Assembly (NCBI GenBank): GCA_937919625.1
Contig: CALFRK010000166.1
Span: 1 to 32,589 of the forward strand
Source: an uncultured Ilumatobacter sp.
GTDB taxonomy: Bacteria; Actinomycetota; Acidimicrobiia; Acidimicrobiales; Ilumatobacteraceae
DNA length: 32,589 nt
Reading direction: 5' to 3'
Shown: positions 1-9,808 of the stretch, one piece after another
Layout: every line of letters begins with the position of its first letter
Position numbering within the stretch: position 1 is the first letter of the stretch
The notes under the pieces: model-generated
Told to the model about the DNA's origin: nothing
Seen by the model: the letters and a program-made list of their open reading frames with translations, nothing else
Databases searched by the model: none
Translations under genes and position numbers: made by a program

Positions 1-2
1 CC

Positions 3-59
3 GGTCCATCGGAGATTGATCTCCTGACGGAGATCCGCGACTCGCTGAAGAGCCGTTGA
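3..59 (+). CDS. mscL: MscL large-conductance mechanosensitive channel, C-terminal fragment
   Basis: This is an 18-codon open frame entering from the left edge and ending at TGA 57-59. Its peptide contains LLTEIRDSLKSR. The LLTEIRDLL-type segment is the conserved start of the C-terminal cytoplasmic helix of MscL, the pentameric tension-gated channel that releases solutes on hypo-osmotic shock. Only this tail is visible, so the channel itself cannot be checked. The stop codon lies inside the first unit of the 11-bp tandem repeat that follows. Family assignment rests on one short motif, hence moderate confidence. Confidence 0.68.
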   Translation, partial: GPSEIDLLTEIRDSLKSR

Positions 60-144
60 TTCACTGTTGATTCACTGTTGATTCACGGCTGATTCACGGC
101 GAACTCACGGCTGATTCACGGCTGATTCACGGCTGATTCACCGT
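57..144. repeat. 11-bp tandem repeat, eight units, directly after mscL
   Basis: Eight head-to-tail 11-mers run from 57 to 144. The consensus is TGATTCACGGC. The first two units end TGT, the fifth reads GAACTCACGGC and the last ends CGT. The first unit contains the mscL stop codon. Because 11 is not a multiple of 3, successive units place TGA in all three forward frames. No spacer alternation is present, so it is not a CRISPR. The array fills most of the gap before the next gene and is likely variable in copy number between strains. Confidence 0.9.
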
Positions 145-209
145 TTAGAACGAACCAATTGTGGGCCCGCCCATGTGGGTCGGCCCACAATCGGCTTCAA
201 TGGCCCTGC

Positions 210-1073
210 ATGTTCAGGGCCGCACGAGCTTCTACACCAGGCACCGTTCTCCGACGAGCGGTGCTGGTGGTCATGTTCGTCGTTCCGAGCGCGGCCTGCG
301 GGTTCGACGAAACGAGTGCCCCGCCCCGGCTCTTTAACGTTCCTGACACCGTTGCACTCGGCCAGTTACCAGAGCCGCCGACCGATCGCGGCTCGATCCC
401 GGCTCCGCCGACGACAGTGCCGGCATCCGTTGCGCCGACGACCACGCCGTCAAGCCGGCCGGTTGCTGGAGCGATCGCAGATGTGGTCGTCGGTTACCGC
501 CTGCTGCTGGTCGGTGACACCGTGATGGCGGCGACGGCACCACGCAACGGTGGGATCATGTGCGACGTGCTGAGCGACTTTGGTTGGACCGTCGAGATTG
601 CGGCCGAACCGGGTCGCTTCATCGAGTTTGGGCACCAAGTACTCGACCAGCGTCTGACGCCTACCGATGGCGATCCATGGGATGTTGTTGCCGTGATGTT
701 CGGCAACCACTTCGACGGCGATCTCGACGGATTCGTCCGCCAACTGGGCACCATGCTGGAGCGACTGTCTCCGCGCCCGACGATCGTTTACACGTTGAGC
801 GAAGTAAATGATGACGCTGTGGCGATCAACGACGTCATCCGCGAGCTGCCACGCTCGTTCCCGAGTGTGGTCGTGGTCGACTGGGCGGCAGCGACCGAGG
901 CCAGGCCGATCGATCTGCTCGATGGTGATGGTCCACAGGTAACCGAAGAGGGCAGTGAGTTGCTGGCGCTGTACTCGGCCGCCGCTCTCGGCAAGACCCC
1001 GCGTGGCGAACTCGGCGAGCCGGGCGAGTGCCTGCCGTCGGTGTTGGTCGACGACTCGGCGATCGTGCTTTAG
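210..1073 (+). CDS. SGNH-hydrolase-like lipoprotein lacking catalytic residues
   Basis: Predicted 287-residue secreted protein. The ATG at 210 is preferred over TTG 159 because it places a basic N-terminus before the hydrophobic segment VLVVMFVV and a lipobox-like PSAAC with Cys30. A Pro/Thr-rich linker (about 50-85) leads to an SGNH/GDSL-like domain. LLLVGDTVM (about 98-106) sits where block I normally reads GDS, so the nucleophile Ser is Thr104. GNHFDGD (165-171) resembles the block III G-x-N region. The block V counterpart near the C-terminus reads DGDGPQVTEEG and lacks the usual DxxH pair. The fold assignment is from motif spacing. The loss of Ser and His suggests a non-catalytic or binding protein on the outer face of the membrane. 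No strong Shine-Dalgarno precedes the start. Confidence 0.62.
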   Translation: MFRAARASTPGTVLRRAVLVVMFVVPSAACGFDETSAPPRLFNVPDTVALGQLPEPPTDRGSIPAPPTTVPASVAPTTTPSSRPVAGAIADVVVGYRLLLVGDTVMAATAPRNGGIMCDVLSDFGWTVEIAAEPGRFIEFGHQVLDQRLTPTDGDPWDVVAVMFGNHFDGDLDGFVRQLGTMLERLSPRPTIVYTLSEVNDDAVAINDVIRELPRSFPSVVVVDWAAATEARPIDLLDGDGPQVTEEGSELLALYSAAALGKTPRGELGEPGECLPSVLVDDSAIVL

Positions 1074-1155
1074 ATCAGGCGGGCAAGGCACGCGCCAAAC
1101 TGCACGCCGGCGGATGTCACCGTTGCCGTCACCGATCTGACCGTAGCCTGGTGCG

Positions 1156-2772
1156 ATGCTCCAAGCGCAGGCACTCTCGGTGGAGGTAGGTGGTCGACTG
1201 CTCGTCGACGGCGCCAGTTTCACCGTGATGCCCCGCGACAAGGTGGGCATCGTCGGTCGCAACGGCGCCGGCAAGACATCTCTATTTCGGGTGCTCGGCG
1301 GTGCCATCGAACCGGCCGCCGGCAAGGTGGTTCGCAAGGGTGGATTCGGTTACCTGCCCCAAGACCCCAAGATCGAAGGCGACCACAACTCTCGCACGGC
1401 GATCCAACACGTGTTGTCGGGCCGAGGCATCGACGAAGAGTTGGTTCGGATGGAGAAGTTGCGGATCGCGATGGAAGAGCTGCCCGACGACCGCAACGTC
1501 GGTCGCTACAGCCGTGCCGAGGAACAGTTTCGGCTCTCGGGCGGCTATTCAGCCGAGAGCGAGGCGCGTTCGTTGTCGGCCGGGCTGGGGCTCGGCGAAG
1601 ATCGGATGGAGCAGCCGATCGGGGTCTTGTCCGGTGGCGAACGACGCCGGGTCGAGCTGTCGCGGATCTTGTTTGCCGGCAGCGATGTGCTGTGCCTCGA
1701 CGAACCGACAAACCACCTCGACATCGACGCCAAGGAATGGTTGCTTGGTTTCCTTCGTCAGTACCGGGGCGCCTTGCTCGTTATCAGCCACGACCTCGAA
1801 CTACTCGACGAGGCGATCACTCGCGTGCTGCACCTCGATCGGGCGACCGAGACGGCAACGGGTCACATCGTCGAGTACAAGGGCACCTACACCCAGTACG
1901 TCAACGCCCGCGCCGAAGACGAGCGGCGTCTGATCAAGCAGGCCGCCGAGCAAGAGCGCGAGATTGCCCGGATGCAAAAGTTCGTCGATCGTTTTGGTGC
2001 GAAGGCCACCAAGGCGGCCCAGGCCCACAGCATCGAGAAGCGGATCGCCCGGCTGGCCGCTCAGAAGGTCGAGGCTCCCAAGGAGTCAAAAACGATGACG
2101 GTCCGGTTTCCCGATCCTCCGGGGTGCGGCCAGACCGTGATCGAGGCGTCGGGCTTGTGCAAGGGCTATGGCGGTGCGCCGGTGTTCGAAGATGTCGGGT
2201 TCGATCTCGGTAGGGGCGAGCGCCTGCTCGTGCTCGGCCTGAACGGGGCAGGCAAGACCAGCCTGCTGAGGATTCTCGCCGAGGAAACGAAGGCCGACCT
2301 TGGTCATTTCGAGTTCGGGTATCACGTGCACGCCGGGTACTACGCCCAAGAGCACGACAATCTCGACACGGCATCGTCGCTGTTGGACAACATCCGTGCC
2401 GATGTTCCCTCCAACGTCAACCTGACCGAAACCGAACTGCGCGGCCTGCTCGGCATGTTCGGGCTGTCCGGTGAGAAGGTGTTTCAGGACGCCGGCACGT
2501 TGTCGGGCGGCGAGAAGACCAAGCTTGCGCTGGCGATGCTGATGGTCGGCCGCAACAATCTGTTGCTGCTCGACGAACCCACCAACAACCTCGATCCACC
2601 GTCGCGGATCGCAGTGGCCGATGCTCTCAAGGGTTGGCCGGGCTCGATCATCTTCGTCAGCCACGACACTGAGTTCGTTACCGAACTCAATCCGACCAAG
2701 GTGCTGTTGATGCCCGACGGCGACGTCGACTACTTCAACGACGAATGGCTCGACCTCGTCAGCCTCGCCTGA
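1156..2772 (+). CDS. ABC-F family ATPase (ribosome-associated type)
   Basis: 538 residues with two ABC ATPase domains and no membrane segments, as in the ABC-F family that acts on the ribosome in translation or antibiotic protection. Domain 1 has Walker A GRNGAGKTS (about residue 35), signature LSGGERRRVELSR and Walker B LCLDEPTNHLD followed by the ISHD switch His. The charged linker (about 255-310) includes KFVDRFGAKATKAAQAHS, typical of ABC-F linkers. Domain 2 has GLNGAGKTS, LSGGEKTKLALA, LLLLDEPTNNLD and FVSHD. The length is normal for an actinobacterial ABC-F. Whether it is a housekeeping factor or a resistance protein cannot be told from sequence. It converges on the HNH gene, with a long hairpin between them. 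Confidence 0.93.
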   Translation: MLQAQALSVEVGGRLLVDGASFTVMPRDKVGIVGRNGAGKTSLFRVLGGAIEPAAGKVVRKGGFGYLPQDPKIEGDHNSRTAIQHVLSGRGIDEELVRMEKLRIAMEELPDDRNVGRYSRAEEQFRLSGGYSAESEARSLSAGLGLGEDRMEQPIGVLSGGERRRVELSRILFAGSDVLCLDEPTNHLDIDAKEWLLGFLRQYRGALLVISHDLELLDEAITRVLHLDRATETATGHIVEYKGTYTQYVNARAEDERRLIKQAAEQEREIARMQKFVDRFGAKATKAAQAHSIEKRIARLAAQKVEAPKESKTMTVRFPDPPGCGQTVIEASGLCKGYGGAPVFEDVGFDLGRGERLLVLGLNGAGKTSLLRILAEETKADLGHFEFGYHVHAGYYAQEHDNLDTASSLLDNIRADVPSNVNLTETELRGLLGMFGLSGEKVFQDAGTLSGGEKTKLALAMLMVGRNNLLLLDEPTNNLDPPSRIAVADALKGWPGSIIFVSHDTEFVTELNPTKVLLMPDGDVDYFNDEWLDLVSLA

Positions 2773-2809
2773 CGAAGTGGTGGTTAACGTCGGTCCTCCG
2801 TCGTGAACC

Positions 2810-2863
2810 CCGTTCTGGTCGCGAAGTGGCCGAGACGGTGCGGCAGCTTCGCGACCAGAACGG
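2810..2863. terminator. 17-bp perfect inverted repeat between convergent genes
   Basis: Arms 2810-2826 (CCGTTCTGGTCGCGAAG) and 2847-2863 are exact reverse complements, separated by 20 bases. The hairpin lies 38 bases after the ABC-F stop and over 110 bases after the HNH gene stop, which reads towards it. There is no T-run on either side, so it is not a textbook intrinsic terminator. It could be a bidirectional transcription stop, an mRNA-stabilising hairpin, a regulator site or a repetitive extragenic palindrome. The structure is certain; the role is inferred. Confidence 0.6.
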
Positions 2864-2977
2864 TCGGCTACTCAGCTGGTGAGTCGCCAGTGGGTGGTAC
2901 GGGATCGCGTGATTCGTTCCTCCGACGCGCTACCCCTACGGTCTCGGTGCGTGTCGGGCCCAGCCTTCAATAGCGGC

Positions 2978-4225
2978 CTAGTTGGAGTGGTGCCGTGTGC
3001 GGCGACGAAGTTGTTCGTCGGGGTGAACCCAGCCAAGGCCGACCCAGTGGTAGTCGACTCGGCCCATCAACGGTGGCTGATACGGACGGGCGGGAGATGG
3101 GGGAGAGATGTCTGGGGGTTTTGGTCTTCCGCACTGATCGAGGGGGCTCCCTCGGGAATCGGTGAACACTGTGCCGTCGGGGTCGTCGGCGTTGCCGGTG
3201 ATACCCAGAACGCCACTGTGATGGAGGCGGTGATGATGGGCGCACAAGCAGATCAGATTCCATGTATCGGTCACCCCGCCGTTCAGCCAATGGATGATGT
3301 GGTGGACCTCGAGGAAACTGTCGCTGGAACACCCCGGCACCCGGCAGCCGTGATCGCGTCGCTCGACGATTCGCCGAGTGCGCTCGGGAACGATCTGTTG
3401 CGTACGGCCGACCGAGAACGGAACACCCTCGCGCTCCCACACCGGCTGGACGAGACCGTCGCAACAGATGCGGTCACGCACCGAATCGGGTAGCCGCCAG
3501 CCGTCCGTTGTTGATGCGGCCCCTTCGGTCACATCGATGTGGACCCAGGTCTTGGACCGCTCACGGCGGGTAGGCGACTCTATGCCGTCGAGGTAGCGCC
3601 GGCAGACCTCGACGAGGCAGTCGGCGGTGCTGATCGACTGGTGTCCGCGATCGAACAGCGACTCGCGTGCCTCGATCAACGCCGCGTCGACGACTGCCCC
3701 GCGACCGAGGTCGAGCTCGCCGTTGACGCGCCACCGGTGATCGTCGGTCACGCTGGTCGACACACGGTCGCGATCAGGCCCAGCAGCATGATCGACATCG
3801 GGTTCGCCAGGCGCACCGGTGAACCATTCGCGCCGGATCGTTCTGCGCAACCGAGCGACGGTGGCGACCCGGCCCCAGTCGAGCACCAGGCCGTCCGCCC
3901 AGGCGGGCGCCTTTACCAACTCGACCACCTGTTCGAGCGAGAGTTCGCCCGATTCGAGCGCCGACATCACCTGTGGGAACGCCGCTCGACGTTCGGCCAC
4001 CGCCACGATCGCCTTGGCGCGTTCGGGTGAGACACCTGCCCGATATGTCAACCATTGGCTCAGCGAATGCACGCCGGTGCCGACCCAGGATTCGTCGTGC
4101 GACACCCGTTCGGTGATCTCGACCAGCTGCGCATTTGCGAGATTCAGGGCCCCCGCCGCTTCGGCGAGCTCGGCCTCGTAGCCGGCAATCTGCTCGTCGA
4201 TCAAGGTCATGAAATGATCGCACAC
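2978..4225 (-). CDS. DUF222 (13E12-type) HNH endonuclease domain protein
   Basis: 415 residues. The first two thirds are the helical DUF222 region (LSQWLTYRAGVSPERAKAIVAVAERR and similar), and the C-terminal part carries an HNH nuclease fold. Residues 294-336 start CRVPGC, continue EVHHIIHW and LNGGVTDTWNLICLC, and end HHHRLHH. These are the paired Cys ligands, catalytic His and Asn of the HNH ββα-metal motif. This family is abundant and multicopy in actinobacterial genomes. Its role is unsettled, and some members sit in repeats or mobile elements. The start is ATG 4225; ATG 4210 (MTLIDEQ) is an alternative. The His/Arg-rich last 20 residues are low complexity. It lies downstream of fumarase on the same strand but 84 bases away, so it is probably separately transcribed. 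Confidence 0.88.
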   Translation of the reverse strand: MCDHFMTLIDEQIAGYEAELAEAAGALNLANAQLVEITERVSHDESWVGTGVHSLSQWLTYRAGVSPERAKAIVAVAERRAAFPQVMSALESGELSLEQVVELVKAPAWADGLVLDWGRVATVARLRRTIRREWFTGAPGEPDVDHAAGPDRDRVSTSVTDDHRWRVNGELDLGRGAVVDAALIEARESLFDRGHQSISTADCLVEVCRRYLDGIESPTRRERSKTWVHIDVTEGAASTTDGWRLPDSVRDRICCDGLVQPVWEREGVPFSVGRTQQIVPERTRRIVERRDHGCRVPGCSSDSFLEVHHIIHWLNGGVTDTWNLICLCAHHHRLHHSGVLGITGNADDPDGTVFTDSRGSPLDQCGRPKPPDISPPSPARPYQPPLMGRVDYHWVGLGWVHPDEQLRRRTRHHSN

Positions 4226-4267
4226 GTGTTCGTGTCACCTTGCAATACCCCTGCTCAGAGGTGTTTC

Positions 4268-4290
4268 CGATAGGTGCGCCGGCGCTATCG
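4268..4290 (-). terminator. Short GC-rich hairpin downstream of fumarase
   Basis: CGATAG (4268-4273) and CTATCG (4285-4290) are complementary and enclose the GC-rich palindromic GCGCCGGCGC core. The structure begins 20 bases after the fumarase stop on the minus strand. No T-run follows, so termination is only a suggestion from position and structure. Confidence 0.35.
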
Positions 4291-4309
4291 CTGGGACTGA
4301 TGGGCCGAG

Positions 4310-5983
<1,674 letters not shown>

Positions 5984-6017
5984 GAAAGAAACCCTATGCG
6001 ACGGAAGCTCGAGTAGT

Positions 6018-6758
6018 TCAGAGCAGCTGTCGCGCCAAGAGCACGATGGCCGACGCGGCGCAGGCGATCAGCACGAACGGACGTACGCGGTCGGGTGGCA
6101 CGCGGGTGATCGTGAACCGTCCAGTCCACAAACCCAGCAAGACGCCCGGCACGAGCATCAGGGCGAGCTGCAACTCGCGGTGGCCGATCACGCCTGCGAT
6201 CGCCAGGCTCGGGATTGTGAACGCCGATCCGATCATGTTGAACGTCGCCAAGGTTGCGCGCAGCGTGCGTGGATCGGAGTGCTGGTAGGTGAGCGCCATC
6301 GGCGGTCCGCCAACGCCAGCAACGGTGCCAGAGAACCCAGAGGCCGTTCCGGCGACGAGCAGGTTACGAGGCGTCGGCGCGAAATGTATGCCGGTCAGCG
6401 ATCCGACGACGGCCAGCAGCACGCTTAGGCCCACGACGATGGAGATCCCGGCTTGGCCCATCCTGGAAATCAGCCAAGCACCGATCACGACACCGACGAA
6501 ACGCCCTACGACAGCCGGTGAGATGCCATTTCGATCGATGTGGCTGCGTTCGCGGATGGTCATGCCGACCGTGAGCGGCACGACACACACGGTCAGCGCC
6601 CCTGGGATGAAGGCGGGATCGATCAGCGACAACGTCGGGGCTGCCAGCAAGCCCAGGCCAACCCCAATCGAAGCTTGCAGTGTCGAACCGATGAACACGA
6701 TCGCGATGCACAGCATGGCCACCCATGGGTTGAGCCCGATCACGTCGGCGGCGATCAC
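6018..6758 (-). CDS. TauE/SafE-family (DUF81) membrane permease
   Basis: 246 residues, almost entirely hydrophobic, with about eight predicted membrane helices in two similar halves. The first half has the family's glycine-rich [20 protein letters not shown]. The second has the matching [18 protein letters not shown]. Members export sulfite, sulfoacetate or other organic anions, but the substrate cannot be told here. The start is GTG 6758, immediately next to the hrpB stop (6759-6761), so the gene is probably translationally coupled to hrpB. No taurine or sulfite genes lie next to it. Confidence 0.9.
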   Translation of the reverse strand: MIAADVIGLNPWVAMLCIAIVFIGSTLQASIGVGLGLLAAPTLSLIDPAFIPGALTVCVVPLTVGMTIRERSHIDRNGISPAVVGRFVGVVIGAWLISRMGQAGISIVVGLSVLLAVVGSLTGIHFAPTPRNLLVAGTASGFSGTVAGVGGPPMALTYQHSDPRTLRATLATFNMIGSAFTIPSLAIAGVIGHRELQLALMLVPGVLLGLWTGRFTITRVPPDRVRPFVLIACAASAIVLLARQLL

Positions 6759-9239
6759 TCAGCGCTCCTTGAGGCGTTTTGGCTGAGCGCCGGCCGGGTC
6801 GTCGGGCCACCGGTGCTTGGGATACCGGCCGGCAAGGTCCTTGCGCACATCGGCCCAGGTGCCAGCCCAGAACCCTGGTAGATCGGCCGTGATCTGGACC
6901 GGCCGGTCGGCTGGTGAGAGCAGGTGCAAGACGATCGGATGTCCACCGGCGAGCGGATGCACCGTCGTGCCGAACACGTCTTGAACGCGGACCTTGGCGG
7001 TCGGTTGGTCTGCCGAGTAGTCGATCGGCACCGAGCGCCCCGTCGCCAACTCCAGTCGTCGTGGCGCCAGCTCGTCGACATCGGCGCCCTGTGGCCACGG
7101 CAGTTGTGACCGCAGCACCGTCGCCAAGTCGACATTTTCAAGGTCGCGCCGCCCGATCGCGCCCGGCAAGTAGGGCGCCAGCCAATCGTCGAGCGTCACC
7201 GTGAGCGCAGCGATGCTCCAGTCGGGCCATGGATCGCCGATGCTGCGGTGCAAGAAGTCGACACGTTGGCGCAGCGAGATCGATGACGCCGACCAGCCCA
7301 GCACAGCCAACCCCGTCGATCGGGTACGGGCCATCAGCGCCGCGGTCGTCGCCTGGGACGGACGCGGCCGGCGTGACGTGGCCCCGAGTTGCATCGATCC
7401 GAGCCGACGTTCGACGCGTTCCACCAGATCATCGCGGCGCTCGTCCCATTCGAGCCGGACGCTTTCGTCGATCTGGTCGCCGAAGGTATTGGCGACATCG
7501 TCGGCGTCGAGGGCTGCGGCGAGGCGGATGCGAGAACGGTCGCGCTTTCCGTCGAGGTCGGCGGCAACGATGAACGGCTCGTGAGCGAGCGGATCGGTGT
7601 CTGGCAGCCAGGCACCGGATCCGGTGCGCAGCTGGAACTGGCCGGGGCGGCGACGCGCCGCAAGACGGTCAGGGAACGCGTGCAACAACGCGCCCCCGGC
7701 GCGGTCGGCGTCGATCAGATCGAGATCGAACTCGATTCGCATCCGGCGGGCCAGGTCACTGGCGCGGTCGCGCAGGCGTCGGACAGCACGGTCGTCGGCC
7801 TGGTCGTGTGCATCCCGGCCCGCCAGCAGTCGCAGCCGGAGCGACAGATCCGAGGGCAGCTCGTCGGGTCGACCACGGAGCAGGTCGCGCTCGTCGATCA
7901 GAACCGCCAGCGCACACCCGAGCGGCGTCGGTTCGGCCACCAACATACGAGCCAGGCGCGGGTGCACCGGCAGGCCCAACATGCGCCGCCCGACCTCGGT
8001 TATGTGTTCGTTGGCATCGATCGCCTCGAGGTTGCGCAACAACTCGGATGCCGCCTTGATGGCCTTGCGGGGTGGGGGAGTCGGAAATGCCAGGTGCTCT
8101 GCCGGGGTGCCCCAGGCGGCGAGCTCGAGCATCAACCCGGCGAGGTCGACCTCTTCGATCTCTGGTGACCGATGAGCGGCCCGGCTGCCGTGCTCGATTT
8201 TGCTCCACAACCGGTAGCAGGCGCCGGGCTCGACGCGCCCTGCCCTGCCGGCGCGTTGTTCGGCTGACGACCGGCTTGTCGTCACCGTCGTCAGTCGGCT
8301 CATGCCGGTGCGAACGTCGAACCGCGGCGCCCGCGCAAGGCCCGAGTCGACGACGACACGTACGCCATCGACGGTCAAGGAGGTTTCGGCGATATCCGTC
8401 GACAACACGACCCGACGGCGTCCGGGGGGCGATGGTGCGAGAGCCAGATCCTGATCGCTGAGAGACAGCGCGCCCGCCAATGGGTAGACATCAACGTTGT
8501 GGCCGACCACGTCTCGCAACGCCGTTTGGGTGCGCATGATCTCTCCGATGCCCGGCAAAAATACGAGCAGGTCACCAGTCTGCTCGCCAAGCGCCCGTTG
8601 GACGGCGGCGACGGTGTCGTCCTCGATCCGGCTTCGTCGCTGGCGGGGCATCCACGTGATCTCGACCGGGTACATGCGACCGGCACTCTCGATGACAGGG
8701 ATATCGCCCAGAACTGAGATGAGTGCCCGGGTGTCGGGTGTGGCCGACATGGCAAGGATCCGCAAATCGGGTCGGAGATTGGCGGATACATCGAGAGCGA
8801 GCGCCAATCCGATGTCGGTCGGCAGGTTGCGCTCGTGCACTTCGTCGAAGATGACCAAACCGACGCCAGGCAGCTCTGGGTCACCCTGCAGCCGCCGCGT
8901 CAAGATCCCCTCGGTGACGACCTCGATCCTGGTGGCGCTGCCGATGTGTCGTTCGTCGCGCGTCTGGTAGCCGACGGTGGATCCGACCTGTTCGCCGAGC
9001 AGATAGGCCATCCGCCGGGCGGCCGCGCGGGTGGCGAGGCGTCGAGGTTCGAGCATCACCATTCGCTGGCCCGCCAGCCATTGTTCGTCGAGCAATGCAA
9101 GCGGCACCACGGTTGTCTTGCCGGCACCCGGCGGGGCGACCAGTACCGAACGTCGGTGCTTACTGAGGGCGTCGCGAAGCGCTTCGAAAGTTTCGGCGAC
9201 CGGAAGGTCGGGGAGCGGTGGGCGCGCCGAGGAGGGCAC
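6759..9239 (-). CDS. hrpB: ATP-dependent DEAH-box RNA helicase HrpB
   Basis: 826 residues, the normal length for HrpB. The order is helicase ATP-binding domain, helicase C-terminal domain, HA2-like region and HrpB C-terminal domain. Motif I is APPGAGKTT (about 35-43), motif II DEVH within FDEVHERNLPTD, motif III SATPDT, motif V STDIAETSLTVDG and motif VI SSAEQRAGRAGR. The final third (WPDWSIAALTVTLDDWLAPYL and later PTAKVRVQDVFGT) matches the HrpB-specific end. HrpB belongs to the DEAH/RHA group, but its RNA substrate in bacteria is unclear. The start is GTG 9239. It sits between a thioredoxin-fold gene (2-base gap) and the TauE-like gene (no gap), suggesting one transcript. Confidence 0.95.
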   Translation of the reverse strand: MPSSARPPLPDLPVAETFEALRDALSKHRRSVLVAPPGAGKTTVVPLALLDEQWLAGQRMVMLEPRRLATRAAARRMAYLLGEQVGSTVGYQTRDERHIGSATRIEVVTEGILTRRLQGDPELPGVGLVIFDEVHERNLPTDIGLALALDVSANLRPDLRILAMSATPDTRALISVLGDIPVIESAGRMYPVEITWMPRQRRSRIEDDTVAAVQRALGEQTGDLLVFLPGIGEIMRTQTALRDVVGHNVDVYPLAGALSLSDQDLALAPSPPGRRRVVLSTDIAETSLTVDGVRVVVDSGLARAPRFDVRTGMSRLTTVTTSRSSAEQRAGRAGRVEPGACYRLWSKIEHGSRAAHRSPEIEEVDLAGLMLELAAWGTPAEHLAFPTPPPRKAIKAASELLRNLEAIDANEHITEVGRRMLGLPVHPRLARMLVAEPTPLGCALAVLIDERDLLRGRPDELPSDLSLRLRLLAGRDAHDQADDRAVRRLRDRASDLARRMRIEFDLDLIDADRAGGALLHAFPDRLAARRRPGQFQLRTGSGAWLPDTDPLAHEPFIVAADLDGKRDRSRIRLAAALDADDVANTFGDQIDESVRLEWDERRDDLVERVERRLGSMQLGATSRRPRPSQATTAALMARTRSTGLAVLGWSASSISLRQRVDFLHRSIGDPWPDWSIAALTVTLDDWLAPYLPGAIGRRDLENVDLATVLRSQLPWPQGADVDELAPRRLELATGRSVPIDYSADQPTAKVRVQDVFGTTVHPLAGGHPIVLHLLSPADRPVQITADLPGFWAGTWADVRKDLAGRYPKHRWPDDPAGAQPKRLKER

Positions 9240-9241
9240 GC

Positions 9242-9730
9242 TCAGCCAGCGGCTGACGAACCGACGAACGACCCCGGATCACCCGGCGTCGGAATCGTCG
9301 GGACGTTCCAGCCGGTGGTGTCGGCGATCGACTCTGCGACCGCCCGCCACTCAGCGGAGTTCCAGCCTTCGGCGATTGCGTGTGTCTCGCGGTCGACGCG
9401 GATGAACACGAACGCCGGCAGTGTCTGCAGTCCCATCGCTTTCACAACTGACCGCTCGGGGTCGCAGAACACCAGAAATCGTTCGGTGAGTGGCCCGAGA
9501 AAGGCGTGTGTGTCGTCGGCATCGGCGGTGACGATCAGGTTTACCCGAACGTCCGAGCCACGCAACTCCTCGAGGATCCGGACCGCCGTCTTGAGGATCC
9601 ACGAACTCTCGTTCGTGTACGGATCGAGCACCACGCTGGCGAGGTGAAAGGTGGTCAACCACTGGGACAGGTCGCGCGAATCGCCGTCGAGCGGCGTCAG
9701 TACGAGGTCGGGAGGCAGTTTCGTCGCCAC
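9242..9730 (-). CDS. Thioredoxin-fold protein without the CxxC active site
   Basis: About 162 residues from GTG 9730 (MATKLPPDLV). The reading frame stays open to 9826, but that would overlap the divergent gene starting at 9809, so the internal GTG is preferred. The pattern is thioredoxin-like: a strand (ASVVLDPYTNESSW), a helix, a second strand (RVNLIVTADAD), FLVFCDPERSVVKAMGLQTLPAFVFIRVD with the cis-Pro turn (TLPAF), then a closing helix. Where redox-active members have WCxxC, this protein has DPYTNES, so it cannot be a dithiol oxidoreductase. It heads the hrpB–tauE-like cluster. Function unknown; a binding or folding role is possible. Confidence 0.75.
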   Translation of the reverse strand: MATKLPPDLVLTPLDGDSRDLSQWLTTFHLASVVLDPYTNESSWILKTAVRILEELRGSDVRVNLIVTADADDTHAFLGPLTERFLVFCDPERSVVKAMGLQTLPAFVFIRVDRETHAIAEGWNSAEWRAVAESIADTTGWNVPTIPTPGDPGSFVGSSAAG

Positions 9731-9808
9731 GGCGTGGGATCCTAACGACCAGAACGATCGCCGCCCCAACCAGCGGCGAAGCCGCTGATTCTGGCGTACG
9801 GTGCGAGG

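Noticed and set aside
57-144. CRISPR array
   Set aside because: The units are 11 bases and contiguous, with no unique spacers.
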